A stretch of 64,000 nt of DNA from positions 1,280,001-1,344,000 of the forward strand of contig NC_006687.1 in NCBI RefSeq assembly GCF_000091045.1, written 5' to 3'. The notes beneath the pieces were generated by a model. It saw nothing but the letters and a program-made list of their open reading frames with translations. It was not told the origin of the DNA and did no database searches. Made by a program: the position numbers and the translations under genes. Every line of letters starts with the position of its first letter. Positions within the stretch are counted from its first letter, which is position 1. This document shows positions 1 to 11,702 of this stretch, piece after piece. Origin of the DNA: Cryptococcus deneoformans JEC21 (lineage: Eukaryota > Basidiomycota > Tremellomycetes > Tremellales > Cryptococcaceae).

Positions 1-97
1 TCTGCAATGCCATCCTGCCCCGTTTCCCATCACGATACTTTCCCTAGATCATTCGTTCTTGACATCTCACAACATTGTTTCAGAGTACTGGAGCAAA

Positions 98-3000
98 CTA
101 GAGCTCATCAGGCTCTGGTTCGTCATACTCTGAATGCATCGAATAAGCCGAATATATCGACCCATCCTCTGCATATTCGCTGGGAGTATTGATCTGCTCG
201 TCAAAGTAGTGTTTTGCCACAGATCGGGGGGCTGCAGTACATCATGAGGAGATTAGCATGGGTAGATTAGTATGGGTAGATTGGGACTCACTCTTTGGAG
301 TTTTAGGCAATCGGCAGAATTCTCCCGTCTGCATGATACTCCAAGCAATCAACCCAGTCCAGCCTGTCTGATGACTCGCTCCCAATCCTCGTCCGTCATT
401 CCCATGGAAAAACTCGTAGAAATGAACGTAATCCTTGAAATGGGGATCTCTGTTAAGCTTGGGATTACCACCGTTCACTGCTCGTCGACCATGTTCGTCT
501 CGGGAGAAGATATGGATAAGACGATGCTGAATTTCTTCTGCCGCGCCGGCGAGGGACATGTAGTCTCCGCTTCCTGTAGGACACTCGACAGTGAGACTAT
601 CGCCGTAATACTGGTGGAATCGTTGGAGAGACTCGATGAGCAAAAAATTGACGGCGAGCCAGATGGGGCCTCGCCAGTTGGAGTTACCACCAAACATGCC
701 GGAGCGAGAATCGCCTGGCCAGTAGCCAACACCAAACTCGTCGCCATTGACGTTCATCGAGAAGGGGTTATCATGGTGATAGAGTGACATTCTAGAAACA
801 TCATCATCGTCAATGAGGAGAGCCATACTCATGGGATGAAAGATGATGGGAGGGGAAAAAAACGTACGATCGGATACCGTGTTCGGAGAGGAACTCGTTC
901 TCATCCAACATCTTCTCCAAAATCCTCACCAATCTCTCTTTTGACGCCAACGCCAACAACTTTCGATCTCCCCTACCAGAGGCTTTGAAGGAAAAAAAAA
1001 ACACGCATATTTATCAGTTCCAATACTCCTTTCCTTTTCAATAGAAGAAAAAAGAGACAACTCACTCTTCAAACTCGCCACATTCCTCTCTGAAATGTCC
1101 GGCCTATTCTCAATAAACCAATCCATCCTCTTCTTGAACCCAGGGAACCGCTTGATCACCTGTGGTTCCAAAACGAGCGTCGCATAGAGTGGCATCAAGC
1201 CTACCATCGACCTCACTGGCAACTGCTGCGAATGCCCGTACCCCCATTGAATGGCATCATAGTAAAATCCGTCTTCTTCATTCCACAAGGAAAGATGTTC
1301 CTCATTGGAGCCTGGGTAAGTCATCGCATCAGAGATGAAGAGGAAGTGTTCAAAGAATTTGGAGGCGATATCTTCGTAGGTGGGGTTATGCTTGGCGAGC
1401 TCGAGGGCGATACTGAGCATGTTGAGGGAGAAGAAGGCCATCCACGCCGTCCCGTCTGCCTGACGCAAAGTCCCACCCGTCGGAAGCGGCTCTGAGCGGT
1501 TAAAAGGCCCGATATTATCCAAACCGAGGAAACCACCTTCAAACACATTGTTCCCGTCCGCATCCTTCCTATTCACCCACCACGTAAAATTGAGCAGCAG
1601 TTTTTGGAACACGCGTTCCAAAAAGTCGAGATCCTCCCTGCCAAACATTTTTCGCTCAATTTTGAATACTCGAAAGGTGGCCCATGCGTGTACGGGCGGG
1701 TTAACGTCGCTAAAGTTCCATTCGTATGCCGGTAAAGCGCCGTCGGGTTTCATGTACCATTCACGGGTCATGAGGTCGAGCTGTTTCTTGGCGAAGGAGG
1801 GGTCAACCATGGCAAGGGGGATACAGTGGAATGCAGTGTCCCAAGTGGCAAACCAGGGGTACTCCCATTTGTCAGGCATCGAGAGGATGTCGTTGATGTA
1901 CATGTGTTTCCATTCCTGTAAATAAAGTCGGGGAGATTAGGGCATGAAAAATAATAATAATAATAACAGAATTTCAATTTCATGAGAGATGATACGTACC
2001 TTGTTTCGGACCCACTTGCGTTCAGGAGGAGGAGGCGGTTGCCCGGGATCACCTTCCATCCATTCCTTTTGGATATATTGGTAGTACTGCTTTGTCCTGC
2101 ATACCTTTTATCAGCCCAAGCGCGCAAGGAGTCATCAAAGATCTAGAACACAAGAAACACTTACCACAACATCCCACTCAACGCTTGCCTCATGATACTC
2201 CTCAAATCCTCACTAATACCTCCTTTCGCGATTCTCCCATAAAACTCATCCGCATCCACCCTTCTGTCTTCCATATTCTCATCGAAGAGCTCTTCATCCA
2301 CGATGGTAGGGTCTTCGTCGGGTGAGTACGGGGTGAGTTTGAGACGGACGACGACGCAGCCGCCGTTCGCGGGCACGTCGGTGAAGTGATAGTGGGCGGC
2401 GGCCTTTGTGCCGGTCTTGTCGGGGTTGACGAATTGGCGGTGGCCGTGGTCTGCTACGGGGCGGGGAGCTGCAGGGGCGGAATGTACGGCGGAATCGTGA
2501 TCGTCACCCTCTTGGCTCTGGGCTGCAGGCTGGTCATCATCGCCATCCTCTTCGAGTTCAGCGGCGGTATGCGCAGGGGGTAATTTAGGTGTCTTGACTG
2601 ACGGACTCTTCAACGCCAACCCTTCCTGAGCAGACTTGGCCATCTCGGGCTCTGGAGGCCTGTGAGATGGAATAAGATGATCGTGGAAAGCATCCTTCAC
2701 GAAAGGTGTCCTATTCTTCCCACCCCAAAGTCTCTCAAAGTTTGTGTCGTTCTCTGTGAATAACAAGTCTGGGACGACACTAGGTCCGTCGACGAGGACG
2801 ACGCCTCCCTTTGCAGGGGCGGCAGGGGCCGGGGAAGGGGTACAGTATAATCGGGTTTCACCGAGGGTATCGTGTGAAGCGTGGATGACGCCTTCGGCTT
2901 CTTGCGAGAGGGAAGGCATGTTGGGCGGGAGTTCTTTGCCCCATGACCAGGTGTTGCGGAAGAAGACCTGGGGAAGGATGTGCAGGTCGGCAGGATCGGG

Positions 3001-4341
3001 GCCACGGTTGTAGGCTGTGATTCGGACAGAGATGGCATCTGCGAATTCTTCGTCTTTGGCATACTATTTTTTTATTATGGGAGAAAGAAAGCAGTCAATC
3101 GCGTGAAAGATGCAAGAGAGAGGAAAGAGGGACTCACCTCGACGTAGACGTCCCAGTAGCGATCCTCGTCAAAGAGGTCAGTATCCATCAGTTCAAACTC
3201 GCCAACCTCCCTGCTCCTGTTTTGGTTCTCTTCCTTCAGCTGCTGGTATGGGAATTCGGTTTGCGGGTACTTGTAGAGATATTTCATGTACGAATGTGTC
3301 GGGGTAGAGTCGAGGTAATAATAGACCTCTTTGACGTCTTCACCGTGATTTCCCTGGTTACCGTTGAGGCCGTAGAGACGTTCTTTCAGGATAGGGTCTT
3401 TACCGTTCCAAAGACCAAGCGTGAAACAAAGTCGCTGATGGTTATCACTGCACCGGTCCGTATCAGCCACTTGTTCTCTCGAGCAGATCTGAAACGACAA
3501 GGACGCAACTCACGAAATACCAGCCATTCCGTCCTCACCCCACCTATACGCTCTTGACTGCGCCATCTCAAATGGAAACGAGTTCCACGCGTCGCCATTC
3601 GCCGAATAATCCTCTCGGACGGTACCCCACTGCCTCTCGCTGACATATGGACCCCATCGTTTCCAGTGGACCTGGTACTTGTCCGACTGCTGGAGACGGT
3701 ATTCTTCGACGGAATGGAATCTGGGGCCGAGCTCTGCGACGAGACGGTCGCGGAGAGACTGCTGTATCAGTAGCGGATTGTCAGTACATATCCAGTGGCG
3801 GGCCGCGTGCGATTCGTAATGCAGGGACGGCGTGTCTTGCAACAGGATACCGCACGCACCTTTTTGTCTTGGGCCACCGCCTCCGGGGTATCCATGTCGC
3901 TCCCACCGTCCTTGGCTATGGGATCCACTGAGCTTTGGCTGCGTGCAGCAGGGAGAGAGAGACGTACGGGAAAGCTCGGGGGCGGACTCTTGCTGCGAGG
4001 GCGGGCGTTTGGGAAGGCTGCGGCGTGTGCTGTCAGCTTCCTTCCTTCCTCGGCCAAGACCACCCACTTTTCCTTCTCCCGCTGGGCCCCGGGCGGCGCA
4101 GGGATATTGATCTTGAGCTGTTCAGGCACAGGGGTCGCAGTGCCCGTCGCGACCGGCGTCACGTCCCCGGCTGTGGCTCCGGCGGAAGGCTGCTCCTCTG
4201 GAAACGGCTGCGTCAGCTCTGCTTTGGGTAATAAACGGCACCGGGGCGAGTGGCTCGAGGGGGAATCGGGGATCGGAACTAGCAGCTAGACTCACGCCCC
4301 GCCCGGAATAGCTTGTTCTGGAGCTTCTTGGCTGTGCTCAT
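98..4341 (-). CDS. GH63-like (MGH1-type) cytosolic glucosidase-family protein, YMR196W homolog
   Basis: Ten exons (4341-4296, 4197-3860, 3761-3514, 3447-3138, 3063-2165, 2096-2000, 1915-1066, 982-868, 791-292, 231-98) close in phase to about 1178 residues. The C-terminal half carries the six-hairpin glucosidase features of the mannosyl-oligosaccharide glucosidase clan: [22 protein letters not shown] and the strongly conserved [14 protein letters not shown]. Yeast YMR196W, a cytoplasmic protein of unknown substrate, has similar length and layout. No signal peptide or membrane segment is visible, so it is probably not the ER glucosidase I. A Pro/Ala/Asp-rich insert interrupts the middle of the 3063-2165 exon. 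The last exon is inferred from a good GTGAGT...CTGCAG intron and adds an acidic tail. The start is the first ATG of a short exon encoding [12 protein letters not shown]. The true substrate is unknown. Confidence 0.85.
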
Positions 4342-4643
4342 GGAGGTCTGTGCGTCTGAGCAGGCGGAAAGAAAGAGAGGTAGGAGAGAAAGAAAGGAAG
4401 GGAGGGAGGTAGGAAGATGTGAGTGCTTGACTGATATAGCGACGCATGACTCCCCTGCCCTGAAGTGGGGATGTATTTCCTGATCGGGCAAATCGCATCC
4501 ATCAAGCCATACGCGTCATACAGTAATAAAGGTCCCCGGGATTCGATTCCAGAGATTCCAGACTTGCTCTCGATATAATTACATCTAATAACTGTCTATT
4601 GTCTCGGCCTCTAGTTATGCGTGTATGGCGTATAGCGCGGCAT
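4342..4643. other. Intergenic: 5' flank of the GH63-like gene and 3' flank of the nucleoside hydrolase gene
   Basis: No coding potential. A purine-rich stretch at about 4367-4412 (CT-rich on the minus strand) lies just upstream of the GH63-like start, as is common in 5' leaders of this lineage. I see no clear TATA element. Confidence 0.5.
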
Positions 4644-6046
4644 TTACTCCCGCTCTCCAAACACCCGTCCAAGCAGCGTGCTCCTCAGTACTTCTGCCCC
4701 CGGCGTGCGCGTGATCACAAGCGGCAACATCCGCGGCTTCAACGCCTTCTCTGGCAATGTATTTCCCGTGTCCTGCGCCAGCCCGTGTGAAAGAATACGC
4801 TCATCCTTACTCCTATCCACGCCTGTCTCCCCCGTCCCGCGTCGATCCACCACACACATCCCTCTCGTGTACTCGCCCGTCCGCTCGACCGTAAACTCCC
4901 GTCCCTGCAGCGCCCACCCTTCCACCGGCCCGGCTCCGCGGGGAACACCAGCGTGCGCAATGGCATACCACACAGCTACAGGATCATGCATCTCCATCGC
5001 ATCTGGTAGCCCAAAACTCGCTTGGAGACCACGGACCCTGACGAGCATCGCAGAGATGAACGCTTCCAGCGGCGTGGGCGTTTCTGGGGCTTTTCGGACA
5101 GCACCGGTGGATGGCTCGGGGATGGGGACGACGGAAGGATGGATCAGATCAGAAAAAGGGATGGCGTGCGGGGTGGTGATGTCGAGAGGAGCCATGACGA
5201 GTTCAATCTTACCCTCCTTGGCGGCAGAGATGACGGAAGACGCGGCGTAAGGGTCGGCAAAACAGTTGAATTCAGCGACGGGGGAAGTGTTACCCGGGTG
5301 ATCGATCGCACCGCCCATCCATACAACGCGGGAGACTTTGGTGAATGTCTCTGGATCGGCACGCAGAGAGTGTGCAATGTTCGTCACTACACATAGCATA
5401 TTAGCGCTTTATATGTATACTGCACCAAAAAAAAAAAACTCGCATGGACCGAGAGCGACGATGGTCACGCTGTCGTCAGGCTCCGCCCTGAGGATATCAA
5501 GTATCACCTCGTAAGAAGGTTTAGGCGATGTGTCGAGATGTGCATGCATGTCCCCTGGCTGAATCTCGGGAGGAGTGAAATGAGGGTGCGTCTCGCTAAT
5601 GTTTGACAATCCATCTGGGCCATGCTGCAGGATGGGGAAAGTGTTCATTGAAAAAGGAGAAGTCGAAAAAAATAATCCCCAAAAAAAACTCAGTCAGCCA
5701 ATGTCTTTTCACAACGACAACACAATGGAACAGTCACTGAAAAACCCACAAAGTACGCAGCCACCGCCTTCTCCCCGCCAATCGGCCCATCCTCCCCCAT
5801 CGCCAACACCGTCTTCACCTGCCCCTTCAACCTCCCATACCTCCCCTCCGCGCCCGCAGTCTGCGCCACCTCTTGCGCCAGGAGATGATATATCTTTAAC
5901 AAGTTACTATGCGCAACGGGCGCGTGGGTGTTGCCAAAGACGATGGAGATGAGGGCCAGGTCGACTTCGGGAGAAGAGAGCGCGAGGAGGATGGCGAGGA
6001 CGTCGTCTACGCCTGGGTCGGTGTCGAGGATGATTTTGTGCGGCAT
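4644..6046 (-). CDS. URH1: Inosine-uridine preferring nucleoside hydrolase (uridine nucleosidase)
   Basis: Three exons (6046-5750, 5624-5444, 5386-4644) give 406 residues. The N-terminus starts MPHKIILDTDPGVDDVLAI; the DTDPGxDD calcium and ribose binding signature defines the IUNH family, which cleaves the N-glycosidic bond of uridine and other ribonucleosides in pyrimidine salvage. Other family hallmarks are AxFHGPDGL across the first exon junction, VALGPLTNIA across the second, WMGGA and EFNCFADPYAA. The protein is longer than bacterial members (about 310), with an insert after the N-terminal strands and a longer C-terminus. Intron 2 has an unusual GC donor (GCGAGT at 5443-5438) joined to a TAG acceptor; the alternative GT sites break the conserved motif. 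It is divergent from ELP5. Uridine is the usual fungal substrate, but specificity cannot be read here. Confidence 0.9.
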
Positions 6047-6329
6047 GGTATGTGTCTCTTTCTTGTGTCTGGTGTTTGTATATGTGTGTATTGGTATGGA
6101 AATGTGGGAAAAAAAAGAATGGCGAATGAGGCTGCTATCATACAAAAGAAGGTGGATAGATCCGAACACCTCGGCAAAGGGGGGGAACCTCCACTCTCCA
6201 CCGAATCCTCCTTTCAATTTCCCCTGTCGACTTTTTGCGTCTATACGTATCAACAACACTGTACTCGAACTCTGCTTCAAAGGAAAAAAAAAAAAGAAAA
6301 CAGCAATACATAATACTCCCCATTCAATC
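6047..6329. promoter_or_regulatory. Divergent intergenic promoter between the nucleoside hydrolase and ELP5 genes
   Basis: The two start codons face away from each other across 283 bp, so both promoters must lie here or overlap the leaders. A-rich tracts sit near both starts. No factor site can be named from sequence alone. Confidence 0.6.
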
Positions 6330-7719
6330 ATGCCAAAGGACACAGCATCGTCCCTTCTCGCACATATTCTCGACAACACTCAGATCCCGCATCAGCCCCT
6401 GCTTATCCTCCGGGACGAACCCACTTTTCCTGCGACGCCGATATTCAATCATCTCCTTGCAACTGCAGTTTCTAGGTATGTCCGAAAGCCTTGAACTGGG
6501 CGTGCGTGCGTATCGCGATTGTTCTGTCCAAAACTGGATTCGGAAACGAACTGGGGAAGGCTGTAAAAAAGGGAATGGGGTGTGTTAAAATGGAATGCTG
6601 ATACGACGTTTTTGGTATTTGGCAGAAACGAGCAAATCACTTTCGTAACCGTCCTTAACCCACCTGAAGAATACCTTGATCCGAGTTTACCGCGCGGGGA
6701 TGGGCTAAAGATCATAGACCTTTCAGGTGATGTTCCCGGATATACTTCAAACCTTTCTTTTCCAGAGATCAAACAACGGATACTCTCCTCTTGTAAGTCG
6801 CCGCTCATTTCCTCAAAGCTTCAAGCTTTTGGAATGTGGGGAGTGAGTTTGGGAATGGGAAGCTGATGGAAAAAGGGGCAAAAAAGACAATGGCGGACAA
6901 ATATTTATTGATGCGTTGCATGTCCTGGGTGAGGATCATTCGTTCGCTGGCGTGGTAAGCCTTGTTCGAAGCTTGCTGGCATCTATAAAATCCCATAAAG
7001 GTAAGTCTCATAGAAAACACCTTCCATACCGCCATGCTAAATAAGATGTCTACAAATAAGCCCCCTCTCGACTCATCCTGCCTCTCCACCCCTCTCTCCT
7101 CCACCACTTCACCCCGCCCACTCTCTCCCCAACGCTCTCCCTCCTGTCCCCCCTTCCTCTCCCGCTCCTCACCCATTTATCCAAACTCTACCTCTCACCC
7201 ATCTCCTCCAGCCCTTCCGCGAATTACTGGATGGTGCTGGAGAATGCCATGAAAAGAGGAGTGGGCAGGGAACTGGCTTATAAGGGTGAAGAGGGGTTGG
7301 ATGTGGGCGCAAGGGATTGGGAAGATGGTGTGGGCGTGGGTGTGCTGGTAAGGAAAGCGACAGGAGGGATAAAAGGGATATCCCGCTCCCTCGAAGCAGT
7401 AGTCCTCAGCCCACCATCCCAACCCTCATCTTCTCCCACCAACTCAACACTCACCCTCCCACCCCTTTCATCCCTCATCAACCTCACGCCATTCACCCCC
7501 CCGCCTCCATCTGCAATCCCGCCCGACGCCTCCGCCCTCGGTTACCCCGCTCAAGCAGCCACCCACGCCGATCTCGACTTGCCCTTCAACCTCTCTCTCA
7601 CAGACTCCCAGCGCCAGGCTCGCGCACAGGTGCCTCTACCGTATGCGCACGAGGGGGAGGGTGCTAGCGGGGATCTGGTGTGGGAAGATGAGGAAGAGAG
7701 CGACGATGAAGAGATATAG
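6330..7719 (+). CDS. ELP5: Elongator complex subunit 5
   Basis: Four exons (6330-6475, 6626-6792, 6887-7000, 7061-7719) encode 361 residues. The RecA-like fold family of Elp5/Iki1 is indicated by the C-terminus: a PFNLSLTDSQRQARAQVPLPY segment followed by an acidic tail ending DDEEI. This is the family's signature C-terminal region. The N-terminal half has the ILRDEP, ITFVTVLNPP and FIDALHVLGEDHSFAGVVSLVRSL pieces expected of the ATPase-like core, but no Walker A motif, which fits Elp5. In yeast Elp4/5/6 form a hexameric ring on the Elongator complex, needed for cm5U/mcm5s2U modification of wobble uridine in tRNA. Exon 4 contains a low-complexity Pro/Ser/Leu stretch, so its 5' junction is less certain than the others. 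Confidence 0.8.
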
Positions 7720-7854
7720 CTCGTTGTCCTCTTGAACCTGTGGTACCCAGTCATAGAGTGTAAACAATGTATTTTACGTAACCGTCTGCCTCCACATCAG
7801 GTCTCCTGGCTAAGCGGGTGGCGGCTGCGAGCCATGTGCTCCCATCTCTGCAAT

Positions 7855-7906
7855 CCCTTTATTTCTTTACTTCTTTATTTCTTTGTTTCTTTATTTATTT
7901 CCCGAC
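7855..7906 (+). repeat. Pyrimidine-rich TTTCTTTA-type simple repeat in a 5' leader
   Basis: Imperfect repeats of TTTATTTC/TTTCTTTA fill the 50 nt directly before the aminopeptidase start codon. Such tracts are common in fungal promoters and leaders and may mark the transcription start area. Confidence 0.7.
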
Positions 7907-7915
7907 CCACCGGCC

Positions 7916-10210
7916 ATGTCCTTCCACCCCCAGTTCATCCCACACTCAGCCCATATCGACAGGGACCCGGCGACCTTGTCCAACTACCTCGCCATCGTCA
8001 CAAAGCACATTGACCTCGACTGGACTATCGATTGGGACAAGCAGGTCTTTGGCGGGTCTGCGACGCTCACGCTTGAGGCGAGGGAGGATGGTGTCAACGA
8101 GGTGGTGTTGGATAGCAGCTTTTTGGACATCAGCAAAGTTGAGGTGGACGGAGAAGTTGCTGTGAGTTACTTTGCTCAGGAGTTGTGGGAGACGAAGGTA
8201 AACTGATGGGATGGTAGGAGTACAAGCTCGGCAAGGCGATTGAGATTATGGGTGAGGGGTTGACTGTTTCCCTCCCCAGAGCTGTCTCCAAAGGTTCTGT
8301 ACGTTACCTTTTCTTTTGAAAAACCCGGGTTTTCATCGCTGACATGATCAAAACAAATGATTTCAGTCCATTTCCGTTAAAGTCACCTACTCGACCACTT
8401 CCAATGTACCGCCGTTGGATGGCTCACTCCTCAGCAGACCAAATCTGGTAAATACCCCTACCTCTACTCCCAATGCCAGGCTATTCATGCGAGGAGCATG
8501 CTTCCTTGCCAAGATACGCCTGCGGTCAAGGCGACTTATGGTGCCAGGGTCCGTTCTGGTAGGGGTTTGGAAGTGTTGATGAGTGCGTTGAGGAAAGATA
8601 CTGTTGACCTTGGGGATGGTATTACGGAATTTATCTATGATCAGGTTAGTTTGCCCATCTCTTGTTTTTTTTTTTTTAAAAAATGGATCAAAGTAAGCTG
8701 ACGCGAAAGCGTTTCGGTTTAGCCCGTTGGCATCCCGAGCTACCTCATCGCCATCGGTGCAGGCGAACTCACCTACAAACCATTCGACAAGCTCTCTGGC
8801 CGGAACTGGAATACCGGCTGCTGGACCGAACCCGGAAACATGGACGCTGCCTATTGGGAATTCCACAAGGACACTGCCAACTTTGTCGCTACCGCCGAGG
8901 ACCTCGCGTCCGAGTACAAGTTTGGCGTTTACGACGTCCTCTTCCTCCCCGAGTCCTTCCCTTACGGCGGAATGGAAAACTCTTGTCTCACTTTCGCCAC
9001 ACCGACCATCATTGCCGGTGACCGATCCCAGGTAGACGTTGTCGCTCATGAGATTAGTCACTCGTGGTTCGGTAACGGGATCGGGTGTGCGTCATGGCGA
9101 CATTTCTGGTTGAATGAAGGATGGACGACCTACCTCGAGCGATTGATCATCCGCGCTACCCACGGCGAACAGGCTCGTCAATTGTCTTTTACTGTCGGTC
9201 GACGGGGGTTGGTCGATGACCTTGCCCGATTGGAGTCTCGGTTCCAACGATTGGTCGCAGAGTACAAGGATTACGAGGATCCTGATGAGGGGTACAGTCA
9301 GGTACCGTATGAAAAGGGCGCAAACTTTTTGTATTACCTCGAACAGACTGTGGGAGGTCTCGAAATTTTCTTGCCGTACATGAAGGATTACGTCAAGACT
9401 TTTGAGGGATATGCGATCACCACTGAGCAGTGGAGGGGCCACTTGTTCCATTACTTTGGTAGTTTAAAGAATGGGGAAGAGATAGTGCGAAAGTTGGGCA
9501 AGGTTGATTGGGACGAGGTGAGTCATTCCATCTCATATCCTGGGTGTAAAAATATCTAATCGTTATCAAATGATTAGTGGCTTCACGGTGACGGTGGTGA
9601 TCTTTGTGTTGATATCAAGTACGACGACACGCTGTCCAAAGCTGTAAGTTCTGAATCAAAATCTTTTTATCACGCAGTTCGGCCTCGCTGATATTTTGCG
9701 GGGAATAGTGCTACGACCTCGCTGAGAGGTGGAATCATGCCAGGGACAGCGAAGACTTTTCCGATTTCTCACCCAAGGATGTTGAGAATTTCTCTACTAC
9801 CCAGAAAGGTACAGTCCATCCCCACTCACCTTTTGGTTCTCCCCCCCTCTTCGCACCTGCTAACTCCCGTTACCCCAGTGATCATGCTCGACCGACTCGA
9901 GACCTACCCCGCTTTCCCTCCCAAAGCGGTCTCTGCTCTGGATAAGGCCTACTCTCTCTCTTCCACCGGTAACGCCGAGATCGCCCTCCGTTTCTTTGAG
10001 ATTGCACTCAAATCTTCTGCTGATTATGCCGAAAAGGCGGCCGAATGGGTCGTTTCCAAAGGAAGGATGAAGTTCTGCCGACCAGTTTTCAGGTTGTTGA
10101 ATGAGCAAGCACCAGAGTTGGCGAAGAAGACGTTTATGGAGCATGCCGGGTTTTATCACCCTATTGCGAGGAAGATGATTGCAAAGGATCTCGGCCTCAA
10201 GGTAGAGTAA
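7916..10210 (+). CDS. LAP2: M1 zinc aminopeptidase / leukotriene A4 hydrolase homolog, with a 1-nt frameshift as sequenced
   Basis: Seven exons (7916-8161, 8218-8298, 8367-8644, 8723-9517, 9578-9643, 9709-9808, 9879-10210) give about 632 residues. GGMEN, the zinc motif HEISH followed 18 residues later by the third ligand in NEGW, and QCQAIHARSMLPCQDTP are diagnostic of the LTA4H branch of family M1. The C-terminal helical domain has the usual RPVFRLLN and AxKKTF segments. Expected role: bifunctional epoxide hydrolase and aminopeptidase removing N-terminal residues from short peptides in the cytosol. Exon 3 is flanked by phase-0 introns but is 278 nt, one short of a multiple of three. The frame switches at about 8404-8412, between STTSN and AVGWLTPQQT, so a single base is missing there. 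Confidence 0.88.
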
Positions 10211-10323
10211 TGTAAGAGTTTATTTTTTGGGGGGGTGGGGGCTACGTTTTTGACAAGCTGTCATGAATTTCTATCTGTATACAGGATATGCTTTAGTGTG
10301 TTCGTCGTGCATTCTACATGATT

Positions 10324-11495
10324 CTAATGTGATCCGCTCAATGCAGGGTCCACCACCCCTTCTACCGCCTTTTCCCCCGCTTTACTCCCAGCCACAGCCC
10401 CAGCCCCAACTCCACCTTTCATCCTTCCAACCAGTACTGCCGCTGCCCTCCTAAAGTTCTTTACCTCCTCCTCAGTCGCGAGCCCACACGCCGCCCACCT
10501 CACTTTAGCGTTATGATCCACTAAGAAGATGTACCCCAATAGACTGTTACCAAGTCCGAGAGGCTGGATGACGTCGATAGGCGACCAGGAGCCGGTGGAG
10601 ATTAGATATGTAGGCCACTGGTGTTCAGGGATAATACGTTTGAGGGAAGAGGTGAAGAAGGATACGAGGAGAGATTTGAGAGCGTTGGGTTGATGGTTGA
10701 TCTGGGAGAGATATATTGTCAATTGGCTGGGTGATATGTCCACCGGAGAACAAAAGGAAACACCACAGAAATGGACAGATATCAAGGAGGAGGCTAACTC
10801 ACAGTAAGATACTGGAAATCCGGGTGCCCTTCCAAATCCTCCAGTACAGGCTGAACGAAAGACTGAACGTGCTCTTCTGATAATCGGGTGGAGATGATAG
10901 CCACAAGTGTTGCCTTGCCCCTGAACAAGTCCGTTGTATGGACATTCTGTCCAAGAAGGGATTTACCAGAAATGTCGGGGAAGTAGTTTGCTTTCTATTT
11001 TTCCCGTCAAGATTAGTGGTCGAGAAGAACGGATCGGGCGATGGAAAGTACACACGTCTTCGCGAATGAGAACATTCGGCGCTATCCAGAGTTTACCACC
11101 CCTTGCTGTTCTAGCTTGATTATAATCGTGGAAATACCCTTGCTTCGCTTCATGTAATCTTTTCAAGTGTCGACTGTCAGTAAAACGATCTGATTGTCGA
11201 TGTTGGACGCAAGTGCATGCAAAAATAAAACTCACAACGCCTTCCTCTTGGCTTTCGCACGGTCATCATCGAGCATCTCATCCTTCTTCTGCTGCCATGA
11301 TTTAGGAGATGAACTGGGTTTGATAGGGGTTCCGGGTGGCCGCTGAAGGGGGGGAATGTCGCCCGAGGCGGGTGATTTACCTTTTGGCTTGGAGTTTGTC
11401 GGAGGGGCGGTTGCCAGGAGCCTCGAGGGGCCTGCGAGCGGGGTAATTGGCGCAAGTCGGAGTGCCCGTGGCTGGAATGGGAGTCTGGGAGGCAT
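10324..11495 (-). CDS. ATP10: Mitochondrial F1F0 ATP synthase assembly factor Atp10
   Basis: Four exons (11495-11236, 11173-11056, 10994-10803, 10701-10324) encode 315 residues. The start MPPRLPFQPRALRLAPIT is Arg-rich without acidic residues, a mitochondrial presequence; in-frame ATGs at 11537 and 11549 are alternatives. The Atp10 core is seen as YFPDISGKSLLGQNVHTTDLFRGKATLVAIISTRLSEEHVQSF, then LISTGSWSPIDVIQPLGLGNSLLGYIFLVDHNAKVRWAACG, which matches the thioredoxin-like family. Atp10 is a chaperone for subunit 6 (Atp6) insertion in the inner membrane. The protein ends in an Ala/Gly-rich tail. It shares a short divergent promoter with MAS2 and converges on the aminopeptidase gene, with 113 bp between the stops. 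Confidence 0.88.
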
Positions 11496-11702
11496 CCGTG
11501 GAAGTGGATATGGTGAACCTGGAAAGAGAAGATGCATCCCAACTCGCAAAAGAACGAATTCGTGGTCTCAGGTATGGAACTAAGATTACGTAATATGCAG
11601 CTCGTACCAGCGACAACGCTGCCGAACTGCCGCCGGGAGACGACGAAGATGGTTTTCATGATGAAAACGACTGGAAAGGTAACGAAAACAGCACGAACAA
11701 CA
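11496..11702. promoter_or_regulatory. Compact divergent promoter shared by ATP10 and MAS2
   Basis: About 207 bp (or about 150 bp if the upstream ATP10 ATG is used) separates two genes for mitochondrial biogenesis that are transcribed in opposite directions. Both sets of initiation signals must lie here. I cannot name a bound factor. Confidence 0.6.

Noticed and set aside
272..787. 171-codon frame on the plus strand
   Set aside because: It is antisense to a GH63-like exon whose conserved glycosidase motifs and splice phases are clear.
3862..3967. Possible extra intron in the GH63-like gene (GTACGT donor at 3967)
   Set aside because: The frame is open through the site, and only the unspliced form joins the next exon in phase.
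4530..4565. T-arm-like GGGATTCGATTCC sequence suggesting a tRNA
   Set aside because: No D-arm, anticodon arm or acceptor stem can be drawn around it on either strand.
4678..5250. 190-codon frame on the plus strand
   Set aside because: Antisense to the nucleoside hydrolase; composition mirrors the real gene and no motif is present.
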